From: JANQIO01 sp965229625
GTDB lineage: Bacteria; Pseudomonadota; Gammaproteobacteria; Pseudomonadales; Halieaceae
Assembly: GCA_965229625.1 (NCBI GenBank)
Contig: CBDDJJ010000001.1
Span: forward strand, 1,984,001-2,048,000
DNA length: 64,000 nucleotides
Reading direction: 5' to 3'
Positions 26,701-34,798 of the stretch are shown in pieces. The notes beneath the pieces were generated by a model. It was not told where the DNA came from. It did not search any database and saw nothing but the letters and a program-made list of their open reading frames with translations. A program made the position numbers and the translations under genes. Every line of letters begins with the position of its first letter. Within the stretch, counting starts at the first letter, position 1.

Positions 26701-26902
26701 CGGGCAAGCGGGTCTTGCCGTCATCTTCAGCGGCCGGTGAAGCCGAGGATCCGGAAGCCGCTGTCGAGGGTGCTGATGGCCTGCGGCGCTGCCCGGCGGA
26801 TTCGGGGGAATCTTGCATATCGGAGGAGCGCGCTGGATCAGATTCTCCGCGCGGACGACGCAAAAGAGCAGTCTTGTCGTCGCTACTGTCTTCCACTACC
26901 AC
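23798..26902 (-). CDS. ppkA: T6SS serine/threonine kinase PpkA with N-terminal DKTxL repeats and C-terminal FGE/SUMF1-like domain
   Basis: A 1034-residue transmembrane kinase. Residues 1-190 form a low-complexity tail with about a dozen (D/E)-D-K-T-x-L motifs (Thr11, 64, 74, 83, 93, 103, 122, 132, 141, 150 and weaker ones at 165 and 182). The kinase domain (about 224-495) has GAGGMGSVY, the ATP-binding Lys260, HAD (353-355, in place of HRD) with Asp355, Asn360, and DFG at 373-375. The activation segment contains DDKTAF (Thr393), the same motif as the tail. A membrane helix lies at about 503-521, a coiled-coil region follows, and residues about 871-1034 are FGE-sulfatase/SUMF1-like. In known systems PpkA phosphorylates T6SS targets read by FHA proteins and opposed by PppA; all are encoded here. 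The start is GTG behind GGGAG. Confidence 0.93.
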   Translation of the reverse strand: MVVEDSSDDKTALLRRPRGESDPARSSDMQDSPESAGQRRRPSAPSTAASGSSASPAAEDDGKTRLPGGAEDKTRLLGGDDLTRLAGGGEDRTPLPGGGDDKTQLLGGDYVTGLAARPEDKTQFLDSGEDKTQLLDAVDKTQLLDAVDKTQLQRGAQPAAGEERTRLHVTDSTAGEPGEDATRLHDPGAPSAAEDTQPDDLTAGRSEVDLEAERGAGKTIVKDRFVLEKLLGAGGMGSVYKAKDLRKVEARDRNPWVAVKLLNEDFRTHPGAFMSLQREARKSQTFAHPNIVKVYDFDRDGDVVFMTLELLSGNDLNHYIKNNPDGVDMEDVLRLTQEMGSALMHAHSHNLTHADFKPANVFITEEGVSKVLDFGIAQAVANVDASAAEDDKTAFDPGSLGALTPAYASLEMLKGMDPIPADDVYALACIAYQLVSGKHPYGKMPADQALEKGKQAPRLDKLSRRQWRALQKGIALKREDRYETAAEFIKDFAPFDNPTARRLGIAVGVALVLAGIGIFQAVSDYYREEARVAEVQRQKAELDKEAQLLKAQQSLKDSLDGDFSQLRASVDAQQGALDAHRFSFEPRQGWHARMEALLNDLRQLHFGSEWQVILAKATEIEESIKSLLHTEEQERRDAARDATDNWIVRYREKVAEDYLSAASSMARNQEFSQAQAQIDTAARLAPDLPKLDAAREELQSLVEASQREAQALLYAAQQAKLAQDFEADDAAQRASLETCTQTLSRTGRGGQFTYDINGLARRTQAMERKYASLGGAAVSAIAGYVEDLGGCIQMFGYADPAGAREKLEVARQAFPAYSAALADLPIQPWNNCKASFAGKGSRYDCQDRFLGQEGRGPVLVVIPAGNGLAEFAIGKYEVSIEEFNTWCQQEGACTESELDGSLPVTGPSVEQVSAYLDWLSRSTGFRYQLPSHEQWTYAADAAGTGTDPGRNCTLSARGIVKGEVFLPIDSGTSNQWGLVHHLGNAREMVTDAGGVKAAGGSRADPMDSCTVQALADFNGSGDSYTGFRVVRLQQ
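26449..26515 (-). repeat. 27-base coding tandem repeat in ppkA
   Basis: Two perfect 27-base copies (26449-26475 and 26476-26502) followed by the first 13 bases of a third. Each copy encodes one LLDAVDKTQ unit, that is one extra phospho-acceptor-like DKTQ motif. Perfect DNA identity suggests that motif number can change by slippage or unequal recombination. Confidence 0.9.
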
Positions 26903-27018
26903 ACTGCTCCCAAGAAGTTAGTTGCCCTGCACATTTTCCAGCGGCAAAGCCCTTTAAGAATAGACTAATCCCTACCTGATAGCAGCGATTCGCTGGCTTG
27001 GCGCTGACGTTTTGTGAA

Positions 27019-28122
27019 CTAGGGCGCGACTTTTCCGCGCTCCCGCTTGAGCTTGATCAGCTGCGTTGAATAGGCCTCGGAAAACTCTTTCACGAAATCC
27101 TCGTGAATGCTCGCATGGCCGTCCTGGGCGATTTCCTGGTAGCGCCGGCGATACTCTTCCCAGAGCCTGGGCTTACCGGAAAACATGCCATCTTTCTTGT
27201 GTTCTGCCAGGGTCTCTTCCAGGCGTTCGGGGTCAAAGCGTTCGGCCAGGGTCTGGTACACCTGTATGGTCGCCGCCATCATCGCCACCTGGTGATCCGC
27301 GATATCCTGGAATGCCTCCATCAGTGCCTCATCGGGGGGCAGGTAGCCCTCACCGGAGCGGCTGAACATGCGCTCTATTGCCTCGTCTGCCGAGGCCGAG
27401 AACTTCAAGGCATTGTTGTGAGAGTTCTGGATGACGGTAGTGTCGACGTGGAGCTGGTGTTTTACCTGCCTGCGCGAGGAGAGCACATCCATCACGCCGG
27501 CGACGCAGCTGCGCACCACGTCAGTCACGAATTCGGGCATGCGATGCAACTTGTCCTCGGACATGCCGTGCAGCCCCAGCCTCAAGGCCAGGTCGAGGGA
27601 CAGCTTTTCAATCTGGTCGTCATCGAGCGGCAACCCCGCCGGCGGTTCTTCCACCGCTTGCTCGGGTTCCTGGGAGGGCGAAGGCACCGCGCGCAACACC
27701 GGTTTCTCGCCCTGCAACTCGCCGGCGGCCGGCGGCACCTCTCCAGCCTGCCCGGGCATACCAGCTTCAGGTATGGCCCCGGCGGCCTCCGGGCCGGATT
27801 CGTCAATGAACACTTCGAAGGAATATTCCCCGGCTCTCAAGGTCGAACCGTGATGCAACGCGTAGGGATGACCAGAGCCTATCGGTGTATTCGCGCCGTC
27901 GGCAAACAGGCCGTTGGAGCTCTGGTCATAGACGGAAAACACACCGTTATCGAAGGTCACCAGGCCATGCCTGGATGAAACGTAGCGATTGGGATCGGGG
28001 ATTACCAGGTCGTTGCCCGCGGCGCGGCCAAAGCTGCCTCCACTTTCATCGAAGCTGAAGCGCTGGCCAATCATCTGGTGACTTCCCAGAGGTGCCTGCT
28101 TGACGACAAAAGTGAGTTTCAT
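27019..28122 (-). CDS. tagH: T6SS-associated FHA-domain protein (TagH/Fha family), copy 1
   Basis: A 367-residue cytoplasmic protein. The FHA domain (about 1-110) keeps the phospho-threonine pocket: GR at 32-33, SRH at 50-52 and the SSN loop ending at Asn70. A low-complexity linker (about 112-190) leads to the T6SS-specific C-terminal domain (about 195-360; the VTDVVRSCVAGVMDVLSSR and LWEEYRRRYQEI blocks). In Pseudomonas and Agrobacterium, Fha binds proteins phosphorylated by PpkA and promotes T6SS assembly. It lies between pppA and ppkA. A second FHA paralogue is encoded at 36719-38065; the two share architecture but differ clearly in sequence, so they probably read different partners. Confidence 0.92.
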   Translation of the reverse strand: MKLTFVVKQAPLGSHQMIGQRFSFDESGGSFGRAAGNDLVIPDPNRYVSSRHGLVTFDNGVFSVYDQSSNGLFADGANTPIGSGHPYALHHGSTLRAGEYSFEVFIDESGPEAAGAIPEAGMPGQAGEVPPAAGELQGEKPVLRAVPSPSQEPEQAVEEPPAGLPLDDDQIEKLSLDLALRLGLHGMSEDKLHRMPEFVTDVVRSCVAGVMDVLSSRRQVKHQLHVDTTVIQNSHNNALKFSASADEAIERMFSRSGEGYLPPDEALMEAFQDIADHQVAMMAATIQVYQTLAERFDPERLEETLAEHKKDGMFSGKPRLWEEYRRRYQEIAQDGHASIHEDFVKEFSEAYSTQLIKLKRERGKVAP

Positions 28123-28225
28123 ATGCCGGCCTCGACGGCAGGACGTTGCCCACCCTGACCTGATTATGTTTTTTGGATCATAGCGGATGGGCCATAGCGG
28201 GTCTATACGCGACGAGACGCGACAA

Positions 28226-28245
28226 AACGCGGCAATTGCCGCGAG
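28226..28245 (-). terminator. Possible intrinsic terminator or attenuator between pppA and tagH
   Basis: A perfect 16-base palindrome, CGCGGCAATTGCCGCG (28228-28243), can form a six-pair GC stem with an AATT loop. On the minus strand it is followed by TTTTG. It lies 20 bases after the pppA stop and about 105 bases before the tagH start. The short U-run makes it a modest terminator at best; it could lower expression of the distal tagH-ppkA genes. Confidence 0.45.
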
Positions 28246-28262
28246 CCGACAGACGCAAGGCT

Positions 28263-28991
28263 TCAGTGCTGGCTGAAGTCGATGGTAATCACCGAAACGT
28301 TGTCAGCACACCTGCCGGCCAGCGCGCGATCCATCAGCCGCCGGCAAGACTCCACCGCATCACCGGAGGCGAGAGTCTCCGCCATCTCGTGATCAGACAG
28401 CTCCTTGTAGAGCCCGTCGGAACAGAGCAGGAACCGGTCCCCGGCCTGCAACGGCACCAGTTGCATGCCCAGTTCAATGGTGTCCTCGCCCCCCACCGCC
28501 CGGGTAATGATGTTCTCTCCCGGATGCCCGTTCGCGCCCGCCCGATCGAGCAGGCCGTCAGCGATCAGCTCTTCCACATGACTGTGATCCACGGTGATCT
28601 GCTCCAGTTGGTAGTCCCGGAGTCGATACACGCGGCTATCCCCTGCCCAGATACAGACGCAGTAACCCTGCAGGGCCACCATGGCGACCACAGTACTACC
28701 GATCACACCGTCACTATCGCCCTGCTTGGACAGGTAGTACATCTCGTAATTGACGCGACGAATCTGGTCCTCAACCCAGTCGACCACGCCCTCCGCCGGC
28801 GGCTGTTCAGACAGCGCTTCTATAATGCGTGAACTCGCGACATCGCCAGCATTGTGTCCGCCCATGCCGTCGGCGACGACCCATAGGCCGGCCTGGGGCC
28901 GATCGAGAATGGCATCCTCATTGATCTTGCGGACCTTGCCCACGTCGGTGAGCCCGCAGGACGCCCACTGCCAGTACACTTCGTTACTCAC
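28263..28991 (-). CDS. pppA: T6SS PP2C-type serine/threonine phosphatase PppA
   Basis: A 242-residue single-domain PP2C (PPM) phosphatase that should reverse PpkA phosphorylation. Family motifs are in order: GKVRKINEDA, VADGMGGHNAGD with metal ligand Asp41, AGDSRVYRL, LCSDGLYKELSD, and DNVSVITIDF at the C-terminus, the last two with the other metal-binding aspartates. The protein has no membrane segment and is of typical length for the T6SS PppA group. Its start codon overlaps the tagF stop by four bases, so the two are translationally coupled. With PpkA, TagF and the FHA proteins it completes a post-translational control module known from the Pseudomonas aeruginosa H1 system. Confidence 0.94.
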   Translation of the reverse strand: MSNEVYWQWASCGLTDVGKVRKINEDAILDRPQAGLWVVADGMGGHNAGDVASSRIIEALSEQPPAEGVVDWVEDQIRRVNYEMYYLSKQGDSDGVIGSTVVAMVALQGYCVCIWAGDSRVYRLRDYQLEQITVDHSHVEELIADGLLDRAGANGHPGENIITRAVGGEDTIELGMQLVPLQAGDRFLLCSDGLYKELSDHEMAETLASGDAVESCRRLMDRALAGRCADNVSVITIDFSQH

Positions 28992-29728
28992 AGGTCTGCC
29001 AGGTCGACAAGGGTCGGCGCAACACCGGCCGCGCTTTCACCCGCCTCCATCCAACCACTGCCAGACCACTGGCCATTGATCATCGCCGTGAACTGTCCGC
29101 CCTCGGGCAAACCGCGGGTCAGCATCAGGCTGGGCGCCACTTGCTCAGACCCATGTCCCCACCACAGGCAGCAGGGCAGCAGCGAATCGAGGGAATTGAC
29201 GGACAGCGCCAGCAGCATTCTCGCCGTGCTGGCATCAGGGTCGAGCGCCAGGCGCGTACCCTGGTCCACCGCCGGGGCAGACAGGAACGCCGGTTGCTCG
29301 GGCACGGGCAGGGGAATAGCCTCAAGACCCGACTCAAACGCGTCGACGTCCAGCGCCTCATCATCCAGTGCTGTCAGCAGGCTGTCTTCCACCGCCGCGA
29401 ACCAGGTTTCACACGCGTCAGCGACCAGCAGTGGATGGACCGGCTCGGTCAACTCTCTGGCAATTGTCATCGGGAAGTAACGTCCTACCTTATCTACGCT
29501 CGGCATGAACACGCCAACCCAGGTGTCGGGAGAAACCACCCCCGGGGCAATCAGGAAGCGCCAGAGTGGACTGGTGAGATAGGCTTCGAGCCAACCGTCC
29601 CCCAGTGTCTCCCTGATTTCCAGCATGCTGCTCTGCAACCACTCGTCCCAGGCATCAGTAAATTCACGGGGCAGGCCGCGGGACAGGAAGTCCCCCCGGG
29701 CCGGCAGTTTCCCATAGAACCCGGTCAC
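28988..29728 (-). CDS. tagF: T6SS accessory protein TagF
   Basis: A 246-residue TagF/ImpM family protein. The N-terminal signature GFYGKLPARGDFLSRGLP followed by a WLQSS segment, and the PLWRFLIAPGV and GRYFPMTIA blocks, are diagnostic. In P. aeruginosa and Agrobacterium, TagF represses T6SS assembly post-translationally, in a pathway separate from, or joined to, PppA. Here it sits between tssM and pppA and overlaps pppA by four bases. No fusion to PppA is present, unlike the TagF-PppA fusion protein of Agrobacterium. It is likely cytoplasmic; no signal or membrane segment is visible. Confidence 0.93.
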   Translation of the reverse strand: MTGFYGKLPARGDFLSRGLPREFTDAWDEWLQSSMLEIRETLGDGWLEAYLTSPLWRFLIAPGVVSPDTWVGVFMPSVDKVGRYFPMTIARELTEPVHPLLVADACETWFAAVEDSLLTALDDEALDVDAFESGLEAIPLPVPEQPAFLSAPAVDQGTRLALDPDASTARMLLALSVNSLDSLLPCCLWWGHGSEQVAPSLMLTRGLPEGGQFTAMINGQWSGSGWMEAGESAAGVAPTLVDLADL

Positions 29729-29786
29729 GGACAGCGACTCACTGGTGCTGCGACAGGGGCTATCACAGCAAAGCCCAGGACGTTTC

Positions 29787-32700
29787 TCACAATGACTTCA
29801 GGCATTGGAACTCGTAGAGTTTTGGACCGGAAAAGAGATTGGTCACGCTGCGCGTCTCTATGCGGATGGTCGCCGACCGGGAGCCGGCGGATACGTCCAT
29901 CTCGTAGTGGGTATCGGAGAGTGGCCGGATGTCAGAGGACTCAAACAGCCGGAACAACGCCCAGGGACCATCTTCGACCACCGTTGGACGACCACCGCTT
30001 GACTCTTCGAACAGCACGCGGACACCGCCCGCGCCGGGCTGCGGCCAGCGCACCGGGAAGGCCTGCTCGGGGCCGTGTTGATAGACCAGCGGCGTGCCGC
30101 CGGCATCGAGTGTGAAGCGCCTCACTTCGGCGTCGAGTCGCGTCGTTGTGAACGTCAGGTCGACTTCCGGTTTGCTGCCTCCCGCCGGGAAATAGACTTC
30201 GCGGATCATCTCCGCGGTCTGGAACTGCTGGAGCAATGCGCGAGAAAGCCGGATCGGGCTGCCGTCACGCACCTTCCAGGTGGTTCCGGAGCGGTCAACA
30301 ATCGGCGCCAGGTGTTTGTCAAAGAAGCTGTGGAATACCCCACCGTCCCCGAATACCCGTCCGAAGTCATCAATCGCCACGTCTTCCTCACTACTGCGGT
30401 TGAAGGGGTAGCGACCATCGACGAAGCGCCGACACGCGCCGACCACGGTATCGCCATACTCCTGCGCCAACTGCTGTTTGGCATTGTTGGCTGCCACGGC
30501 CTGGCTGCCGCCGCCGAGGGCCGTCAGCCATGACCTGACCGGCTCCGGCTGTCGCCGGGCTTCCGTGCGAATGCGGCGCGCCGCCGGCCCGCCGCCGCGG
30601 GACATCGCTGCGACCATGTCGCCGCTGGCGCTGGCTTCATCCACTTCCTGCTGAAGATTGTCCACCAGGGGCAGCAACAGTTCGATGGCGGCAGGCTCGG
30701 AGGTCACCAGCCGGTTAAGCCGGGCGAACTCCCGGGTAATCGGGTCACCCGGGCTTGCGATAGCGAGTTGAGGAGCACCGCCGGCATCACCGAACAGCCT
30801 GCTGAGTCGCGAGCCACCGCTATCGCCATCCCCTTCGCCTTCCGCGTCGGGAGGCGTACTGAGATTGGTATTCTCAGCCACGATCAACAGCAGTTCGTGC
30901 ATCACTGAAGGCTTGGCGGCAATCAGGTCAAGCACCTCCATGACCTGGGCCTCGCTGGAGAAGGGGACAGTTTCCAGATCGTTCAGCAGGTTCTGCCAGG
31001 TGGCGATGTAATCCCTGGTATAGCGAGCCCGCAGCTCCGATTCCAGCTCGGCCACCTCGCTGGCTGATATGGCGGTGTCGTCGCGCCCCAGCACCCAGTT
31101 CTCCTTGCCGGCCTCGGATATCAACTTGGAGGACAACAGCGGATACAGCTTGGTGAAGCCGTCCTTGGTATAGAGCACTGAGATGTTCTCAGACAGCGGT
31201 ACCCCACTGCTGCGACGAAATACCTTTTCCAGGCCAAGCCCGATGCGCTGGGTCAGCACCAGGTCCTGGTTCTCATAGTTCAGGGCATCGAGCCTGAGCC
31301 GCGAGTAGAGGAACTCTGACAGCGGTGACTGTGCCAGGGTGGCCTGGGCACCGGAAATCAGTCTTTCGTTGACCGGGAAGGGCATGGGCTGCTGGAACAG
31401 GAAATCGCTGTGGTTCTTGAGCCGCGTGTACTTGTCGCCGTCGCCCTGGTAACTGCGCCGCCACTCTGCGTTGATGAGAAAGCTCAGCTGGCGCGGATCC
31501 ATACGCTCAGGATTGCCCAGCATGATGTAGGCTTTCAGGTACTCATACAGGAGCTGCGGGTTCGCGGCATTCTCGCGAATACGCTGTTCCAGCAGCTTCA
31601 TTACCACCGGGCCGAGGTACTTGTTCAGCTCCCGGAGATACGCCTCACCGACGCGGTCGCTCATGGAGTCGCCCTGGAACAGCCACATGCGCATATGCAA
31701 GGGCGTCTCTTCCTGGTGCTGCTGAGCGACATCTACCACCCGGCGCAGCGAGTCGAGCCGCGGCAGCACATCGTCCAGCCGCTGGGTCTGGCCGGACTGG
31801 GGCTCCGGCATCTGCTGGTACTCCTGGAGAGCGACACCCACTTCGTCGAGATAGTTCCGGTTGGCATTGAAGCTGGTGATCCACGCGATCGTCATCAGCA
31901 CAGCCACCGCGATCGCCGTGACATAAGCGCCCGCCTGCAACAGCCGACGACGCTTCTCTATTTTCGGATTGACGCCCGCGAGGCCGGACTCCTTGAACAG
32001 GATCTCGCGGAACAGATCAGTAATGAAGTAGCTCCTGCCCCGGCCGCCGAAGGAGGACAGCGACTGTTCAGCCACCCCGAAAGTCCTGGCCATCACCGAC
32101 ATCATGCGATCGATGGGCGTACCTTCCTGCACACCGCTGGTGAAGTAGACGCCGCGCAGCAGGATCGATTCGTCGTATCGGCTGGCGCTGAAAATATCGG
32201 AGACAAAGCTGGAGATAGTGTCAGACAGCGCGGTGATTTGCTGCGGGAAGTTGTAGATCTTGGCCCGGCGAGACAGGTCACGCTCCTGGTTCAGCCGCCA
32301 GCCGAGGCGTTGCGACAAACGGTCCAGCAGCGCCTGTAGATGGCTACCCAGCGAATTGATGTTCTCCGCAGACTGCGAGCCGTCGTGAAACGGGAAGGTC
32401 ACACCCCAGACCTGCTCACGCCCTGCCTGGTCGAGTTCGTCGAAGTACTCGATGAAGCCGGCCACCAGGTCACACTTGGTAAACACCATGTAGACCGGGA
32501 ACTTGATACCGAAGTGCTGGTACAACTCCTGCACACGCTGACGGATGGCCATCACATGCGCATTGCGCTCCTGCTCCGACTGGGTCATGAGGTCTGACAG
32601 GCTCATGGCCACCAGCACGCCGTTAATTGGCCGCCGCTTGCGGTATTTTTTCAGCAGGTCGAGGAACCCGGTCCAGGCCACCGAATCCACGGCCTGGTGG

Positions 32701-33275
32701 CTGTCCTGGGTGACATAGCGGCCGGCAGTGTCCAGCAGCACGGCTTCATTGGTAAACCACCAGTCGCAGTTACGAGTGCCGCCGACTCCCCGCAGCGCTT
32801 CCTTGCCGAAGCGCTGCTCCAGCGGAAACTCCAGCCCGGAGTTGACCAGGGCCGTGGTTTTGCCTGAGCCCGGCGGACCGATGATGACATACCAGGGCAG
32901 TTCGTAGAGGCTCGCCTTGCCCTTCTTCCCGGAGCTGTCCTTGAGGGTGGAGACCGCCTCTTCGAAGCGCTGCTGCAGCAGTTGCAGTTCTTCACTGGAC
33001 GCGGTCGCGGCGCGGTCTGCCTCGGTGGGTTCCGCCAGATCCTCCGCCAGCTGCTTGTCTTTCTTGTTGGCCTGCAGGCGGCGCACCAGCTGGGTACCAC
33101 CCCAGGCCAGGAATATCAGGAGGATGAGCACAAGGCGCGACAGGACACCCTGTAAGGGGTACCAACTGCCGAAGCCCAGGTAGGGTCCATACCACCAGAG
33201 TGCGATGGCAATCAGCACCAGCCCGACCAGGGTCACGCTGGATCCGGAAAACAGGGAGCGCAGGGTACTGATCAC
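29787..33275 (-). CDS. tssM: T6SS membrane complex protein TssM (IcmF/VasK)
   Basis: A 1162-residue inner-membrane protein that forms the trans-envelope channel with TssJ and TssL. Two N-terminal helices (about 13-29 and 45-60) flank the membrane start, a cytoplasmic NTPase-like domain follows with a full Walker A motif GPPGSGKT at 133-140, and a third helix (about 445-465) leads into the large periplasmic domain ending in the TssJ-binding C-terminal beta region. The intact Walker A means nucleotide-dependent remodelling is possible. Its start overlaps the tssL stop by four bases, as expected for subunits assembled together. Confidence 0.95.
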   Translation of the reverse strand: MISTLRSLFSGSSVTLVGLVLIAIALWWYGPYLGFGSWYPLQGVLSRLVLILLIFLAWGGTQLVRRLQANKKDKQLAEDLAEPTEADRAATASSEELQLLQQRFEEAVSTLKDSSGKKGKASLYELPWYVIIGPPGSGKTTALVNSGLEFPLEQRFGKEALRGVGGTRNCDWWFTNEAVLLDTAGRYVTQDSHQAVDSVAWTGFLDLLKKYRKRRPINGVLVAMSLSDLMTQSEQERNAHVMAIRQRVQELYQHFGIKFPVYMVFTKCDLVAGFIEYFDELDQAGREQVWGVTFPFHDGSQSAENINSLGSHLQALLDRLSQRLGWRLNQERDLSRRAKIYNFPQQITALSDTISSFVSDIFSASRYDESILLRGVYFTSGVQEGTPIDRMMSVMARTFGVAEQSLSSFGGRGRSYFITDLFREILFKESGLAGVNPKIEKRRRLLQAGAYVTAIAVAVLMTIAWITSFNANRNYLDEVGVALQEYQQMPEPQSGQTQRLDDVLPRLDSLRRVVDVAQQHQEETPLHMRMWLFQGDSMSDRVGEAYLRELNKYLGPVVMKLLEQRIRENAANPQLLYEYLKAYIMLGNPERMDPRQLSFLINAEWRRSYQGDGDKYTRLKNHSDFLFQQPMPFPVNERLISGAQATLAQSPLSEFLYSRLRLDALNYENQDLVLTQRIGLGLEKVFRRSSGVPLSENISVLYTKDGFTKLYPLLSSKLISEAGKENWVLGRDDTAISASEVAELESELRARYTRDYIATWQNLLNDLETVPFSSEAQVMEVLDLIAAKPSVMHELLLIVAENTNLSTPPDAEGEGDGDSGGSRLSRLFGDAGGAPQLAIASPGDPITREFARLNRLVTSEPAAIELLLPLVDNLQQEVDEASASGDMVAAMSRGGGPAARRIRTEARRQPEPVRSWLTALGGGSQAVAANNAKQQLAQEYGDTVVGACRRFVDGRYPFNRSSEEDVAIDDFGRVFGDGGVFHSFFDKHLAPIVDRSGTTWKVRDGSPIRLSRALLQQFQTAEMIREVYFPAGGSKPEVDLTFTTTRLDAEVRRFTLDAGGTPLVYQHGPEQAFPVRWPQPGAGGVRVLFEESSGGRPTVVEDGPWALFRLFESSDIRPLSDTHYEMDVSAGSRSATIRIETRSVTNLFSGPKLYEFQCLKSL

Positions 33276-34792
33276 TGGGCAACCCCCTGCGCGACGTGAA
33301 CGATCTCAACGCGGCGATTCTGGGCACGGCCTTCGGGCGTTGCATTGCTCGCCACCGGCACCGTATCCGCAAGGCCCTGTGGCACTAACCGGGTGGGAAC
33401 CGTCATATCTGCCTTGAGGATAGTCGCCACGTCCATGGCCCGGGCGCGCGACAGTTCCCAGTTACTCTGGAAACGCAGGGAACGAATGGGCACGTTGTCC
33501 GAATGGCCGAGCACGCGAACCGGCCCCGGTACCTGGTTGAGCGCTCGGGCGATTTCCACCAGCACCGGCTTGTAGTCGCTATTGACCTGGGCGCTACCGG
33601 AGGCGAACAGGTTGTCACCCTGCAGGGTAACGGTGGTGACGCCGCCTTTTTCTACCACTTTCAACTGGCCCCGGGATTCGGGTTCCGCCAGCAGCGGCTT
33701 GAGGCGAACACTCGCCGGTGCCGCCACCGCTATCACCTCGATATCGTCGGGCAGGCCAATACCGGCCAGGGCCTGGTCTACCGGCTGCGCGCTACGCGCA
33801 AGCCCGATTCGGAAGGAGATGAACATGCTGAACAGCACCGCTGAGAGCACGGTAGCCACCATCCACAGGGGTACGTACCTGACCAGCGGATTGCGTTTGT
33901 CTTCCACGCCCCGCCAGTTCGGCGACAGCTCGCGCTCGAACTCCCCTCGGTACTGACGGATCAGCCGGTACAGCTCTTCCTGGATGCTGGCGATCTTGTC
34001 CGACCCGCGCTCCTGTATCTTGTACTGGCCCTCAAAGCCGAGTGCCATGCACAGGTAAAGCAACTCCAGCAAATCGAGGTTGCTGGCCGGCTCCTGCTTG
34101 AGGCGCTCGAGAATCTGGAAGAACTTCTGCCCACCCCAGGTTTCCTTGTGAAAGGTAGCCAGCAGTGGGCTGGTACTCCAGGAGCTCTGACCACCCCAGG
34201 GCATGCCCAGTACGGCTTCATCCAGTGCTGTACACAGGGCGTACTGGGCGGCCGCAATGTGCGCCTGTGTCGCACCCGAGGCAGCGGCGGCCTCGGCAAA
34301 CTTCTGGATCTGCAGCACGACCTGGCGGTGCAAGCCGTTCACATCGTTGTGGCTGGGCAGCACGCGTAGCTGGGTCATGAGCACCAGCAACGGTGCCGCG
34401 GAACGGCACAGCCCCCCGGTACCCGCCCCCTGGATGGAATCCAGTGAGGGTAGTGCCTGCGCTTGTTGCACGGCTGCCGGCCTGGGAGCAGCCGGTACGG
34501 CACCAGGCGGCTCCGGTATGGGTGGCGGTGTCCCTGCAGGCGGCGGAACCGGTGCCGTAGCCGGCGGAGCAGCAGGTGGCGGGACGGCTCCGGGAGGCGG
34601 ACCTCCGGGAGGCGCTCCTCCGGGAGGCGCTCCTCCGGGAGGTGCTGCACCGGGTGCCGGGCTACCGGCAGGTGGTGGTGCAGCCGGCGGTGGCGCCGGT
34701 TGTTGCGGCGCCGCGGGCCTGCGACCGCCCGGCCGCGGCCGCAGCATGGTCTTGTCGGAATCGTCGTCGGGGAATTCGTCGTCGATAGCCAC
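33272..34792 (-). CDS. tssL: T6SS membrane complex protein TssL with DotU, OmpA-like domain and DKTxL N-terminus
   Basis: A 506-residue extended TssL. A short acidic N-terminus carries SDKTMLRPRPGG with Thr15, then a proline/glycine-rich tail (about 24-108, encoded partly by near-perfect 15-base repeats around 34594-34645). The DotU/IcmH cytoplasmic domain covers about 125-305, one membrane helix about 308-327, and the C-terminus (about 395-495) is an OmpA-like peptidoglycan-binding domain with NWELSRARA and NRRVEI. Thr15 corresponds in position to Thr14 of Agrobacterium TssL, which PpkA phosphorylates to recruit Fha. The local sequence DSDKTMLRPRPG closely resembles the PpkA N-terminus (DDKTALLRRPRG). 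It overlaps tssM and follows tssK by six bases. Confidence 0.95.
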   Translation of the reverse strand: MAIDDEFPDDDSDKTMLRPRPGGRRPAAPQQPAPPPAAPPPAGSPAPGAAPPGGAPPGGAPPGGPPPGAVPPPAAPPATAPVPPPAGTPPPIPEPPGAVPAAPRPAAVQQAQALPSLDSIQGAGTGGLCRSAAPLLVLMTQLRVLPSHNDVNGLHRQVVLQIQKFAEAAAASGATQAHIAAAQYALCTALDEAVLGMPWGGQSSWSTSPLLATFHKETWGGQKFFQILERLKQEPASNLDLLELLYLCMALGFEGQYKIQERGSDKIASIQEELYRLIRQYRGEFERELSPNWRGVEDKRNPLVRYVPLWMVATVLSAVLFSMFISFRIGLARSAQPVDQALAGIGLPDDIEVIAVAAPASVRLKPLLAEPESRGQLKVVEKGGVTTVTLQGDNLFASGSAQVNSDYKPVLVEIARALNQVPGPVRVLGHSDNVPIRSLRFQSNWELSRARAMDVATILKADMTVPTRLVPQGLADTVPVASNATPEGRAQNRRVEIVHVAQGVAQ

Positions 34793-34798
34793 GGTTCG

